A stretch of DNA of 7,034 bases from Planctomycetota bacterium (GCA_014237955.1 JABABY010000097.1:257-7290); one strand, 5' to 3'. Counted from the first letter of the stretch, positions 1 through 6,169 are shown. Notes: generated by a model from the letters alone, not told the origin. Numbers and translations: made by a program.

Positions 1-1428
1 ACTTCTGAATGCCGCCGGAAGCGAGCGGCGGCCGAGCAGCGAACTGAGCAAATGGATGAGCAGCATGGTGTGCTCACGGGGGAACTCAGCCGCGCTCGGA
101 CCGGTCGGGATAGTGTCAGTAGCGATTTGGCGCTCTTGCGCGATCGTCGAGCCGAGAATGACGCCCAACTCAGTGAACTGGAACGTTTGGTTTCAGCGGA
201 TGGATACAGTCTTGCCGAAGCGGAGAAGCGGCGGCAAGAATGCATGGCCGAGGTGACGGCGTCGAAGGTCAATCTTGCTCGTTGTGATCAATTGCTAAAA
301 AACCTTTCGGCCCGCATGCAGCAATTCGAACATGACCAGCATGAAAGGCAGCAAACCATTGACGAGAGCCGCGCGTCGGTGGCTGAAGCTGAGGACGCAG
401 TCAATACTTGTGAGACGGAAATTCTCACTCTGGAGAGTCAAGTTGCGGCGCTGCATTTGAAAAACGATGAGTTGTTCGCTAGCAATCGAATGCTGTCAGA
501 AAAACGAGAAGCACTACGGGCGGAGCGAGGCCATATTCAGGTTGATCTACAGAAGTTGCGAGCGTCTTTGCGGAAACTCGAAGCCGAAAAACATACGGAA
601 GACCTCGCTGCCGGTGAAGTGCGTCACCAGCGAGATTCCTTGGCTGAGAGGATGCTCGAAGACTACGGCATTGATTTGTCCGCAATCAAGGATGAACCTA
701 CTGCGGAACAGGAGGAAGAGCGGGACAGAATTGAAGAGGAAATTAAAGAGCTTCGTCGGAAGATCGGTAATATTGGCAACGTCAATCTTGATGCCCTGGA
801 CGAACTCGAGGACCTGGATACCAGATTTGAGGATCTTTCAGGCCAATATGAGGATCTGAAAAACTCAAAGGCATCACTGGAGCAGATCATCGAGCGGATC
901 AATACAGATAGTCGCCGGCTCTTTACGGAAACGCTTCAGACCGTGCGTGAGCATTTTCAGATTTTGTTTCGAAAACTCTTCGGCGGCGGGCATGCGGATA
1001 TTCTTATGGAAGATGAAAGCGACATTCTCGAAAGCGGGCTGGAGATCGTCGCCCGGCCACCCGGTAAGGAGCCGAGAAGTATTTCTCTGTTGAGCGGTGG
1101 CGAAAAAACCCTCACTTGCGTTGCTTGTTTGCTTGCCATTTTCCGGTCTCGCCCGAGTCCGTTCTGCGTCTTGGATGAAGTAGATGCGGCACTGGATGAA
1201 GCGAATATCGAACGGTTTGTTGGTGTTTTGAATGAATTTCTGCAGTGGACCCAGTTCATCGTCGTGACCCACAGTAAAAAAACGATGTCCTGTGGAGGCA
1301 CGCTCTATGGCGTTACCATGCAGGAATCAGGCATTTCCAAGCAGGTATCGGTTCGTTTCGAAGATGTCAGCGAGACGGGAGAGATTCGGAGCAGTCCTGC
1401 TGAGGATGATGATACGCAAGCGGCGTAG
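1..1428 (+). CDS. smc: Chromosome segregation ATPase SMC, C-terminal part (5' truncated by window edge)
   Basis: SMC proteins are dimeric ATPases that bind and loop DNA to compact and segregate the chromosome, usually with ScpA and ScpB. The reading frame is open from base 1, so the real start lies outside the window; the ATG at 52 is internal. Residues 1 to about 320 of the visible 475 are charged and heptad-like with few prolines, as expected for the returning coiled-coil arm. The C-terminal ATPase head follows: IGNVNLDALDELEDL near 258-272, the signature motif LSGGEKTLT at 364-372, Walker B FCVLDE at 388-393, D-loop DAALDEAN at 395-402, and the H-loop histidine in VVTHSKK at about 424. The end is an acidic tail, EDDDTQAA. 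Walker A and the hinge must lie upstream of the window. All catalytic motifs of this half are intact, so the gene looks functional. RecN or another SMC-like protein is less likely, because the head motif order and the YGVTMQESGISKQVSVRF segment are typical of true SMC. Confidence 0.95.
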   Translation, partial: TSECRRKRAAAEQRTEQMDEQHGVLTGELSRARTGRDSVSSDLALLRDRRAENDAQLSELERLVSADGYSLAEAEKRRQECMAEVTASKVNLARCDQLLKNLSARMQQFEHDQHERQQTIDESRASVAEAEDAVNTCETEILTLESQVAALHLKNDELFASNRMLSEKREALRAERGHIQVDLQKLRASLRKLEAEKHTEDLAAGEVRHQRDSLAERMLEDYGIDLSAIKDEPTAEQEEERDRIEEEIKELRRKIGNIGNVNLDALDELEDLDTRFEDLSGQYEDLKNSKASLEQIIERINTDSRRLFTETLQTVREHFQILFRKLFGGGHADILMEDESDILESGLEIVARPPGKEPRSISLLSGGEKTLTCVACLLAIFRSRPSPFCVLDEVDAALDEANIERFVGVLNEFLQWTQFIVVTHSKKTMSCGGTLYGVTMQESGISKQVSVRFEDVSETGEIRSSPAEDDDTQAA

Positions 1429-1606
1429 CGCCTTCTAGCAATGCTGGCCTTGGAGGCTCTTTTCTGGCCGCAAAATGGTTGCAGTCCGAACAATCGTTTG
1501 TATGCATAGAGATTTTCCAGGCGAACGTTTTGTCTAAATCGATATGCACTGTCTATTCTGCCAAAACCCCTCCAATAAAAAATAACGGTAGAATTCTTAC
1601 CATAAG

Positions 1607-1628
1607 ACACGATTGTTACACGATTTGT
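1607..1628 (+). repeat. Imperfect 11-bp tandem direct repeat (ACACGATTGTT / ACACGATTTGT)
   Basis: Two adjacent 11-base units, 1607-1617 and 1618-1628, share ACACGATT and differ only near their ends. The reverse complement of the core, AATCGTG, recurs at 1646-1652. The spacing of one helical turn is what a cooperative DNA-binding protein would use, but the unit is short and its function is unknown. Confidence 0.4.
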
Positions 1629-1652
1629 AGCTGAAAGTTCAGCAAAATCGTG
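1619..1652 (+). repeat. Inverted repeat / stem-loop (8 bp + 5 bp)
   Basis: CACGATTT at 1619-1626 pairs perfectly with AAATCGTG at 1645-1652. Inside it, GCTGA at 1630-1634 pairs with TCAGC at 1639-1643 around a four-base loop, AAGT. The internal loop is GTA against A. No T-run follows on either strand, so it does not look like an intrinsic terminator. It could be an operator or part of a structured RNA. Its right arm can pair instead with GCACGA at 1696-1701. Confidence 0.45.
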
Positions 1653-1751
1653 CCTGGCGGCGAGTTTGGCATGAGCGGCTTTACCGAACTAGTCCGCACG
1701 ACTTGCGAATCTCGCTAAAGGTTTACCCCCGGTATGTACGAAATTAACTCT

Positions 1752-1769
1752 CGGAAGGGAATCTTTCCG
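1752..1769 (+). repeat. Short stem-loop with GAAT tetraloop
   Basis: CGGAAGG at 1752-1758 pairs with CTTTCCG at 1763-1769, seven pairs including one G-U, around a GAAT loop. No T-run follows. It is one of several hairpins in this gene-free stretch; chance occurrence is possible for a stem this short. Confidence 0.3.
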
Positions 1770-1853
1770 CAAATCAAAACGCGTAAAGCGAATTGACCTG
1801 ATGCGGTAAGAGAAACTTCCAGGGGGGGAAACCAGCAAAGGCCTTGCCTGAAT

Positions 1854-1889
1854 GAGTGGCTCTTCGACTCGAGGGTCGATGAACCACTC
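1854..1889 (+). repeat. Two-tier inverted repeat
   Basis: GAGTGG at 1854-1859 pairs with CCACTC at 1884-1889. Within it, TCGAC at 1864-1868 pairs with GTCGA at 1875-1879 around a six-base loop, TCGAGG. The internal loop is CTCT against TGAA. There is no T-run, and the function is unknown. Confidence 0.35.
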
Positions 1890-2099
1890 TCGCTAGCTCT
1901 CCCTCCGAAAACGTGACCTTGACGGTCGATTTGGAAGGCCTTGTCACGACGACGCCCGCGAAGGCTTTATACAAGAAACTCTTGTGTTCGCGAACTTCGT
2001 CGATGTCCCTCCAGTTCGGAGTTAAATGCCGGGGCACGGATCAGAAGGAACTGAACCACTGCCGAGTAAAAATATTGGGCCCCGACCCAGATGTTTGCG

Positions 2100-2152
2100 A
2101 ATGGCCGTTTTGTCCCAAAGCTTCAGGGAAGAAACGGAAGAAAAGGGCCATT
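2100..2152 (+). repeat. Long-armed inverted repeat upstream of the HTH-receiver gene
   Basis: The arm AATGGCCGTTTT at 2100-2111 is complementary to AAAAGGGCCATT at 2141-2152 in 11 of 12 positions, with a single G-G mismatch. The 29 bases between them can form a further small stem, TCCC at 2113-2116 with GGGA at 2126-2129. The right arm ends about 97 bases before the start codon at 2250. No T-run follows on either strand, so it is not a typical terminator. It may be a leader-RNA structure or a protein-binding palindrome acting on the downstream regulator gene. Confidence 0.5.
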
Positions 2153-2237
2153 AGTTCGCAGGCAGGGGCGTTGTGGTGTGTAGTTGGAAAACTGAATTTC
2201 CGGCTGCAGACGAGTTAGCAAAAACAGCGAGAGTATT

Positions 2238-2241
2238 GGAG
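2238..2241 (+). promoter_or_regulatory. Ribosome binding site (GGAG) for the HTH-receiver gene
   Basis: GGAG lies eight bases before the ATG at 2250, a normal spacing, and supports that start. The encoded protein also begins directly with the HTH domain, so a longer N-terminus is not needed. Confidence 0.6.
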
Positions 2242-2249
2242 CGCCTGAC

Positions 2250-2822
2250 ATGAAGGTCTTCACAACTGGACAGGTCGCAAAGATCTGTAAAGTGGCCCCG
2301 CGTACAGTTAGTAAGTGGTTCGATTCGGGCCGGCTTAAGGGATATCGTATCCCTGGTTCGCAAGACCGCCGGATTCCGCGAGAATATTTGATCAAGTTTT
2401 TGAAAGAGCACGGTATGCCCCTTGGCGATCTTGAAGATGTTGCCATGGCAAAAGTGCTGATCGTAGGACAAGATCAAGTACTCATTGAGAATCTCAAGCG
2501 AGAACTGCCACCGGAACGGTCATTCAAAGTTTCAACTGCAGCTAGCGGTTTTGAGGCGGGAATTCAATCCGAGAGTTTTCATCCGGATTGTATCATCGTC
2601 GATTTTTCAATCGGTCAGGTTGAGGCACTTCAAATTTGCCAAAACCTCCGACGTAACTCAGAATTTTCAGAAACACTCCTAATTGCGTTGCTTCCGGATG
2701 ATGGGAGTTCGAGCAATTTCGATCGCTCGAGTATCAACGAAACGTTCAAAAAGCCTTTTGACGCAGCCTTGCTCGCCGAAAGATTGCGAACGTTGATCGG
2801 ATCGAAGAAGGAATTAGTCTAG
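2250..2822 (+). CDS. HTH (excisionase/MerR-like) protein fused to an atypical response-regulator receiver domain
   Basis: A predicted cytoplasmic DNA-binding regulator of 190 residues. Residues 3-55 form a winged helix-turn-helix of the excisionase/MerR class: TTGQVAKICKVAPRTVSKWF is the HTH, and GRLKGYRIPGSQDRRIP is the wing. From about residue 66 (MAKVLIVGQD) to 184 there is a CheY-like receiver fold. The usual phosphoacceptor Asp is present as D118 in CIIVDFSIG, and the conserved Lys as K168 in KKPF. The acidic pair that normally follows strand 1 is instead G73-Q74, with only D75 left, and the usual Thr/Ser is L148. Phosphorylation-dependent switching is therefore doubtful; the domain may work by protein contacts. 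HTH at the N-terminus and receiver at the C-terminus is the reverse of the common OmpR/NarL order. No histidine kinase lies nearby. The gene stands alone between a long upstream leader and a strong terminator. Its target is unknown. Confidence 0.85.
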   Translation: MKVFTTGQVAKICKVAPRTVSKWFDSGRLKGYRIPGSQDRRIPREYLIKFLKEHGMPLGDLEDVAMAKVLIVGQDQVLIENLKRELPPERSFKVSTAASGFEAGIQSESFHPDCIIVDFSIGQVEALQICQNLRRNSEFSETLLIALLPDDGSSSNFDRSSINETFKKPFDAALLAERLRTLIGSKKELV

Positions 2823-2903
2823 TTTTTGAGAAGCATGATTCCGCCGAATACACGATAACCTGTTGCTCTTTGACCAACGCGGCAGTTTAAATACGCGAAA
2901 AGT

Positions 2904-2966
2904 AAAAACGCCCGAGTCGAGAGCCTCCGTATCTTCGGAGGCAACCGACTCGAGGCGTTTTTTTTT
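2904..2966 (+). terminator. Strong rho-independent terminator after the HTH-receiver gene
   Basis: A three-part stem ends in nine T residues (2958-2966). AAAAACGCC (2904-2912) pairs with GGCGTTTTT (2954-2962). CGAGTCG (2913-2919) pairs with CGACTCG (2946-2952), with a bulged A at 2953. GCCTCCG (2923-2929) pairs with CGGAGGC (2936-2942) around the loop TATCTT. That gives 23 pairs in all, with an AGA/AAC internal loop. The A-tract on the left gives a five-T run on the opposite strand, so weak bidirectional action is possible, although no minus-strand gene ends here. It lies about 80 bases after the stop at 2822 and isolates the regulator gene from the glycosyltransferase operon. Confidence 0.93.
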
Positions 2967-3167
2967 GGCATGTGACCTGAGGATCTAGCAATAGGATCGT
3001 TTCGGACGCCGAAACCGCCGGGCGGAAGAACCGCTTCGCTTCTAGGCATCAACCGGTGAAATAGGGCCATATTTGCGTTATCTCAGCGTATTTTGGCATA
3101 AACTGACATGGACCCCAGCCAAAGACTCTTGCTAAATTGCCACCTTGAATAGAGGGAGCTTTTATTG

Positions 3168-3175
3168 AAAGGAAG
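3168..3175 (+). promoter_or_regulatory. Ribosome binding site (AAAGGAAG) selecting the GTG start at 3184
   Basis: AAAGGAAG sits eight bases before GTG 3184. The same frame is closed by TGA at 3166-3168, so no earlier start is possible and GTG 3184 is the natural choice. Confidence 0.6.
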
Positions 3176-3183
3176 TTGGCCCA

Positions 3184-4299
3184 GTGGCTTTTCAACTGGA
3201 TGATGCCGAAGAGAGTCGGCAGGCGACTGGACGCTGTTCGGAATCGAAACCCCGGATTCTCATTGTCCGCTTGAGTGCCATCGGCGATTGTATCTTAACG
3301 ACGCCGCTGATTGCGGCCATTCGCGAACGCTATCCGGATTCTCATATTGCCTGGGCGATTGATAAACGGGCCGCGCCCCTGATTGAGGGCCATGCCGGGC
3401 TGGATCAAGTTTTGGTTGTGCCGCGACACTGGATGAAATCACCCAGCACCATGTGGGTGATGAGGCGGCAATTGAAGGCTGGCCGATTCGATATGGTACT
3501 CGATCCACAGTCGCTTATCAAAAGCTCTCTTTTGGGCTGGCTCAGCGGCGCACCAAAGCGGATTGGATTTGGATATCCCGCGGGTCGTGAGTTGGCTCCG
3601 ATTCTCAACAATGTTCGCGTTGTGCCAACGAGTGAACATCTCGTAGATCGTACGCTTGAACTTCTCAAGCCGCTTGGGATTGAACACGCTGATGCAGTGT
3701 TTGATTTGCCGCGTTATTCTGTGGCGCAATCGATTTTAGATTTTCCGGAACATTGTTTTGGAAAACAAAAACGCTTCGCCATAATAAACGTCGGGGCCGG
3801 ATGGCCGTCAAAACTATGGCCCACTAATCGTTACGCCGAGGTAGTTCGATATTTGGGGCAGCGGTATCAGTTGCCATCAATGGTGGTCTGGCATGGCGAG
3901 GAGAGGCAGATTGCGGTGGATCTTGTTGCAGACTCAATGGGCTTTGGTGTTCTTGCCCCAGAGACATCACTGCGCGAGTTGGCGACACTGTCGCGTCGGG
4001 CATCTCTCTTTGTTGGGTCCGATACCGGGCCACTGCATTTGGCCGCTGCGGTCGATACCCCGACCGTCGGACTCTATGGCCCAACTCGGCCAGAGCATTG
4101 CGGGCCGTACGGTTTTGAGCATCTCGCGGTCCAACCGCCAGGAGACCGTGCGGGGCTAAAAATGCGCAAAATTAAAGATAACCAATCGATGCTTCAAATA
4201 GATGTATCTCGTGTTTGTCATGCGTGCGATACTTTGCTCCGCGAGGAACCCAAAACGCTTTCAGTGCAGGATCAACTTGATACTGCTACGGCACAATAA
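3184..4299 (+). CDS. Glycosyltransferase family 9 (ADP-heptose:LPS heptosyltransferase-like)
   Basis: GT9 enzymes transfer heptose, usually from ADP-heptose, onto the inner core of lipopolysaccharide at the cytoplasmic face of the inner membrane. The 371-residue product has the GT-B two-domain layout. The N-terminal Rossmann strand is PRILIVRLSAIGD (23-35), with the S-x-x-G-D motif that follows strand 1. The linker to the C-terminal domain carries NVGAGWPSKLWP (202-213). The nucleotide-sugar site is VGSDTGPLHLAAA (277-289), with D280, G282 and H285 of the D-x-G-x-x-H signature. VGLYGPT follows at 295-301. It is slightly longer than typical members (about 340-350) because of a 22-residue polar N-terminus and a polar tail. 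Start is GTG with a good Shine-Dalgarno. It lies just upstream of a DUF4254 gene in the same direction, probably one transcript. Which acceptor or sugar it uses cannot be told from sequence, so no waaC or waaF symbol is given. Confidence 0.92.
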   Translation: MAFQLDDAEESRQATGRCSESKPRILIVRLSAIGDCILTTPLIAAIRERYPDSHIAWAIDKRAAPLIEGHAGLDQVLVVPRHWMKSPSTMWVMRRQLKAGRFDMVLDPQSLIKSSLLGWLSGAPKRIGFGYPAGRELAPILNNVRVVPTSEHLVDRTLELLKPLGIEHADAVFDLPRYSVAQSILDFPEHCFGKQKRFAIINVGAGWPSKLWPTNRYAEVVRYLGQRYQLPSMVVWHGEERQIAVDLVADSMGFGVLAPETSLRELATLSRRASLFVGSDTGPLHLAAAVDTPTVGLYGPTRPEHCGPYGFEHLAVQPPGDRAGLKMRKIKDNQSMLQIDVSRVCHACDTLLREEPKTLSVQDQLDTATAQ

Positions 4300-4317
4300 T
4301 GGGTGTTTGTTAAAAAG

Positions 4318-4905
4318 ATGTCGAGCACATTACAAATCCACCAGATCACAGGGATGCATCATCTGATGGTAGCCCATTGGCATCATGAGCAAATGAATAA
4401 CCCTTATCACGGTTTTCTGCAACTTGCCTGCACGGAGCATCAATTTAATTTTCTGTTGTGGCATAAGGAGGATGTTGCTCGTTGCCAACGTAGCGACGAT
4501 TCCCGGATTGCAGCAGCAAAAAGATCGATTGATCGCTACAACCAGCAGCGAAACGATAGTATCGAACAGATGGACGAATGTATTGCTGATCTTCTTCTGC
4601 GAGATCAAATCGAATCGACCGGATCACTCAACACCGAAACCCCGGGAAGTGCAATCGACCGCCTTTCCATTCTTTCCTTGCGGATGTATCACCTCAATGA
4701 ACAGATGCAGCGAAGCGATACCGAGCCGGAACATCGAGTGGCGGTCGGTCAAAAGCTCAAACGATGCAAACTCCAGCATGAGGAATTGTCGCAGTCACTC
4801 AAGGAATTGGTCGCAGATATTTTCTCTGGCAGAAAACGCCACCGAACATATCGCCAATTAAAGATGTACAACGATCCGACGCTCAATCCCTACTTGTATG
4901 CGTAG
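4318..4905 (+). CDS. DUF4254 domain protein, partner of the GT9 glycosyltransferase
   Basis: A protein of 195 residues from ATG 4318, or 200 if it starts at GTG 4303. Neither start has a clear Shine-Dalgarno, and translation may be coupled to the upstream stop at 4297-4299. The sequence fits the DUF4254 family by its motif series, recalled rather than searched: NFLLWHKEDVAR (44-55), IDRYNQQRND (71-80), NTETPGSAIDRLSILSLRMY (105-124) and a C-terminal YRQLKMYNDPTLNPYLY. It appears all-helical and soluble, with no signal peptide or membrane segment. The N-terminus is His-rich (HHLMVAHWHHEQ, 14-25). Members of this family are often found beside GT9 genes, as here, which suggests a role in LPS-core or surface-glycan assembly, but no biochemical activity is established. 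The invariant-looking W-H-x-E-D and N-x-E-T-P-G-S-x-I-D-R blocks suggest a catalytic or ligand site rather than a purely structural role; that is inference. Confidence 0.85.
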   Translation: MSSTLQIHQITGMHHLMVAHWHHEQMNNPYHGFLQLACTEHQFNFLLWHKEDVARCQRSDDSRIAAAKRSIDRYNQQRNDSIEQMDECIADLLLRDQIESTGSLNTETPGSAIDRLSILSLRMYHLNEQMQRSDTEPEHRVAVGQKLKRCKLQHEELSQSLKELVADIFSGRKRHRTYRQLKMYNDPTLNPYLYA

Positions 4906-4940
4906 GGAAAAATATCGTTGTCGGGCTCTGTGCATTGCCC

Positions 4941-6077
4941 TCACCGCTGATGGGGCGTCGTTACCGGTTTGTAGGGATGGTTTCGCTTTCGGACGACCGT
5001 GGCGGATTGAATGATATCCCCTTTTTGCAGGGATTTAGCGGTGTCGAGTCCGTCAGCCACGCGTCCGAAGACGGTATGTTTCCCGTTCAGGTGGTCGGTC
5101 GGGCGATGGGTGATGAAAAACTGTGATCCCCCGGTATCTTTTCCAGCGTGGGCCATGCTGAGACTCCCGGAAAAATGCATGCGTGCGTCCGGACGGCCAG
5201 TTTCGCAGGCAATCGTGTACGGGGGGCCTCCGGTTCCGTCATTGGATGGATTCTCATCTTTGCTGTTGGGGTCGCCACCCTGGGCCATGAAATTCGGAAT
5301 CACGCGGTGAAATGTCGTGCCATCGTAGTCTTTGTTCTCGGTAAGGCTCACAAAATTAGCGACCGTATTGGGAGCTTGATCTTCGAATAGCTCCAGCAAG
5401 ATGTCGCCGCGTGAGGTCTTCAGTAGAATTTGCGGAAGTGCACTCTCTGGTCCCGCATTTGCTTCACCTGCCCGTACGGCCTGCTCTTTTTCCCAGAGAT
5501 TCTCGTACCCTTTGGCGGCAGTGAGATATTGCCTGCCGAGTTGATCGAGCATGTTGGATTGTTCTGCTTGCTCAAAAAGTTCCCTTGCCTTTTTAAAGTC
5601 GTGATTATTAAAGTGCGCTGCGCCACCCATGTTGAGTGTGATCGGCGATACGAGGCCTTCGGAAATCAACCGATCTGCAATATCTGCAGCTTGCCGATAT
5701 TGATTTTTTCCAAACGCAGTTTGCATCACAATTTCTGCCGCAATCACATCCTTTGGATTTTGTTCGTAGATGGCAGGTGCAAGCGGAATGATCTGATCGC
5801 CAAGTTGCTTGTATTGTTTCATGTATGCTTGCGCCATTTTCTGGTATTGTGCCTGGATCGCGGGCTGCTCCTCGGGGCTGGCACTTTGCATTCGTTTTTG
5901 GATTTCTTGAAACTTTGTTTCAATCTCTTTTTCCAAGGCCTGCTGCTCGGCCATCAGTGCATTCCATCGCGCCTGATCCGCTTTGGGAGCGGCAGATTGT
6001 TCAGGTTCTGCGGCAGACACTTCGGTCAGGGCAAACAACATTACCATTACCAGGGCGAGGCGGTAAAAAGCGTTCAC
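4941..6077 (-). CDS. Exported cyclophilin-type peptidyl-prolyl cis-trans isomerase with helical N-terminal extension
   Basis: Cyclophilins speed cis-trans isomerisation of X-Pro bonds during protein folding. The 378-residue product starts with a signal peptide: a short positive N-region (R6), hydrophobic LALVMVMLFALTEV, and cleavage probably after SA-A near 22-23. The protein is therefore placed in the periplasm or another extracytoplasmic space. Residues 35-95 are highly charged and Gln-rich, likely coiled coil. Residues about 110-200 hold two or three TPR-like helix pairs (NQYRQAADIADRLISEG; NHDFKKARELFEQAEQ). The cyclophilin domain runs from about 215 to 365: FHRVIPNFMAQGGD (256-269) with catalytic-type R258, F263 and Q266, then GSLSMAHAGKDTGGSQFFIT (304-323) and LNGKHTVFGRV (330-340). 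All key residues seem intact. Start is GTG 6077 with GGAGA at 6084-6088. It converges on the DUF4254 gene, only 35 bases separating the stops, and is divergent from the phosphoesterase gene. Confidence 0.92.
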   Translation of the reverse strand: MNAFYRLALVMVMLFALTEVSAAEPEQSAAPKADQARWNALMAEQQALEKEIETKFQEIQKRMQSASPEEQPAIQAQYQKMAQAYMKQYKQLGDQIIPLAPAIYEQNPKDVIAAEIVMQTAFGKNQYRQAADIADRLISEGLVSPITLNMGGAAHFNNHDFKKARELFEQAEQSNMLDQLGRQYLTAAKGYENLWEKEQAVRAGEANAGPESALPQILLKTSRGDILLELFEDQAPNTVANFVSLTENKDYDGTTFHRVIPNFMAQGGDPNSKDENPSNDGTGGPPYTIACETGRPDARMHFSGSLSMAHAGKDTGGSQFFITHRPTDHLNGKHTVFGRVADGLDTAKSLQKGDIIQSATVVRKRNHPYKPVTTPHQR

Positions 6078-6083
6078 AGGATC

Positions 6084-6088
6084 TCTCC
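6084..6088 (-). promoter_or_regulatory. Ribosome binding site (GGAGA) selecting the GTG start of the cyclophilin gene
   Basis: On the minus strand GGAGA lies six bases before GTG 6077. That start places the signal peptide at the exact N-terminus, which supports it over the internal Met codons inside the hydrophobic segment. Confidence 0.6.
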
Positions 6089-6145
6089 GGAAAAGGAAAT
6101 CGGTGGGACGAAAAGGCTGGGACCCACAGAATACCCCAACGCCGG

Positions 6146-6169
6146 ATCACTGCCCAGTCAGGGCATGAT
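6146..6169. repeat. Inverted repeat in the divergent cyclophilin/phosphoesterase promoter region
   Basis: ATCA-C-TGCCC (6146-6155) faces GGGCA-TGAT (6161-6169) across a five-base centre, AGTCA. This gives nine complementary pairs with a single extra C at 6150. It lies about 69 bases upstream of the cyclophilin start and about 190 upstream of the phosphoesterase start. No T-run follows on either strand. A regulator-binding site or leader hairpin is possible, but no family is recognised. The rest of the 284-base gap shows no gene and no confident promoter. Confidence 0.4.

Larger units (their letters stand above)
1429..2249. other. 821-bp gap between smc and the HTH-receiver gene, rich in inverted repeats, no convincing gene
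   Basis: No tRNA, rRNA, tmRNA, RNase P or SRP RNA hallmarks were recognised on either strand. Two overlapping open frames occur. One is on the minus strand, 2037 down to 1774 (87 codons, GTG start, no Shine-Dalgarno). The other is on the plus strand, 1913-2218 (101 codons, GTG start). Neither product is recognisable, so neither is called as a gene. A weak hairpin with T-run (ggcct/aggct at 1446-1458, then cttttc) may end smc transcription. A GGTA/TACC pair flanks an EcoRI-like GAATTC at 1587-1601. Better-supported inverted repeats at 1619-1652, 1752-1769, 1854-1889 and 2100-2152 are listed separately. The leader and promoter of the gene at 2250 must lie somewhere here, but no sigma-70-like promoter stands out. 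Confidence 0.6.
2823..3183. other. 361-bp gap between the regulator and the GT9 gene
   Basis: It contains the intrinsic terminator at 2904-2966 (listed separately). Next are two small adjacent palindromes: TTTCGG-ACG-CCGAAA at 3000-3014 and CCGCC-G-GGCGG at 3015-3025. The leader of the glycosyltransferase gene completes it. A promoter for that gene is expected between about 3030 and 3150. TTGCGT at 3072 with an AT-rich CATAAA about 18 bases later is the best sigma-70-like pair seen, but the match is weak. No gene is supported here. Confidence 0.5.

Noticed and set aside
874..1301. Minus-strand open frames opposite smc
   Set aside because: They run antisense to the conserved SMC head, whose motifs on the plus strand are unmistakable.
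2008..2036. Segment resembling part of 5S rRNA (GTTCGGAGTTAAATGCC)
   Set aside because: Only a short stretch resembles 5S; the flanks do not give the 5S helices and no rRNA genes are near.
1913..2218. 101-codon plus-strand open frame
   Set aside because: GTG start with no ribosome binding site, no recognisable motif, and it overlaps the minus-strand frame and the inverted repeat at 2100-2152; most likely chance.
4906..4940. Terminator between the convergent DUF4254 and cyclophilin genes
   Set aside because: The 35-base gap shows no hairpin with a T-run on either strand; termination may be factor-dependent or lie inside the opposing gene.
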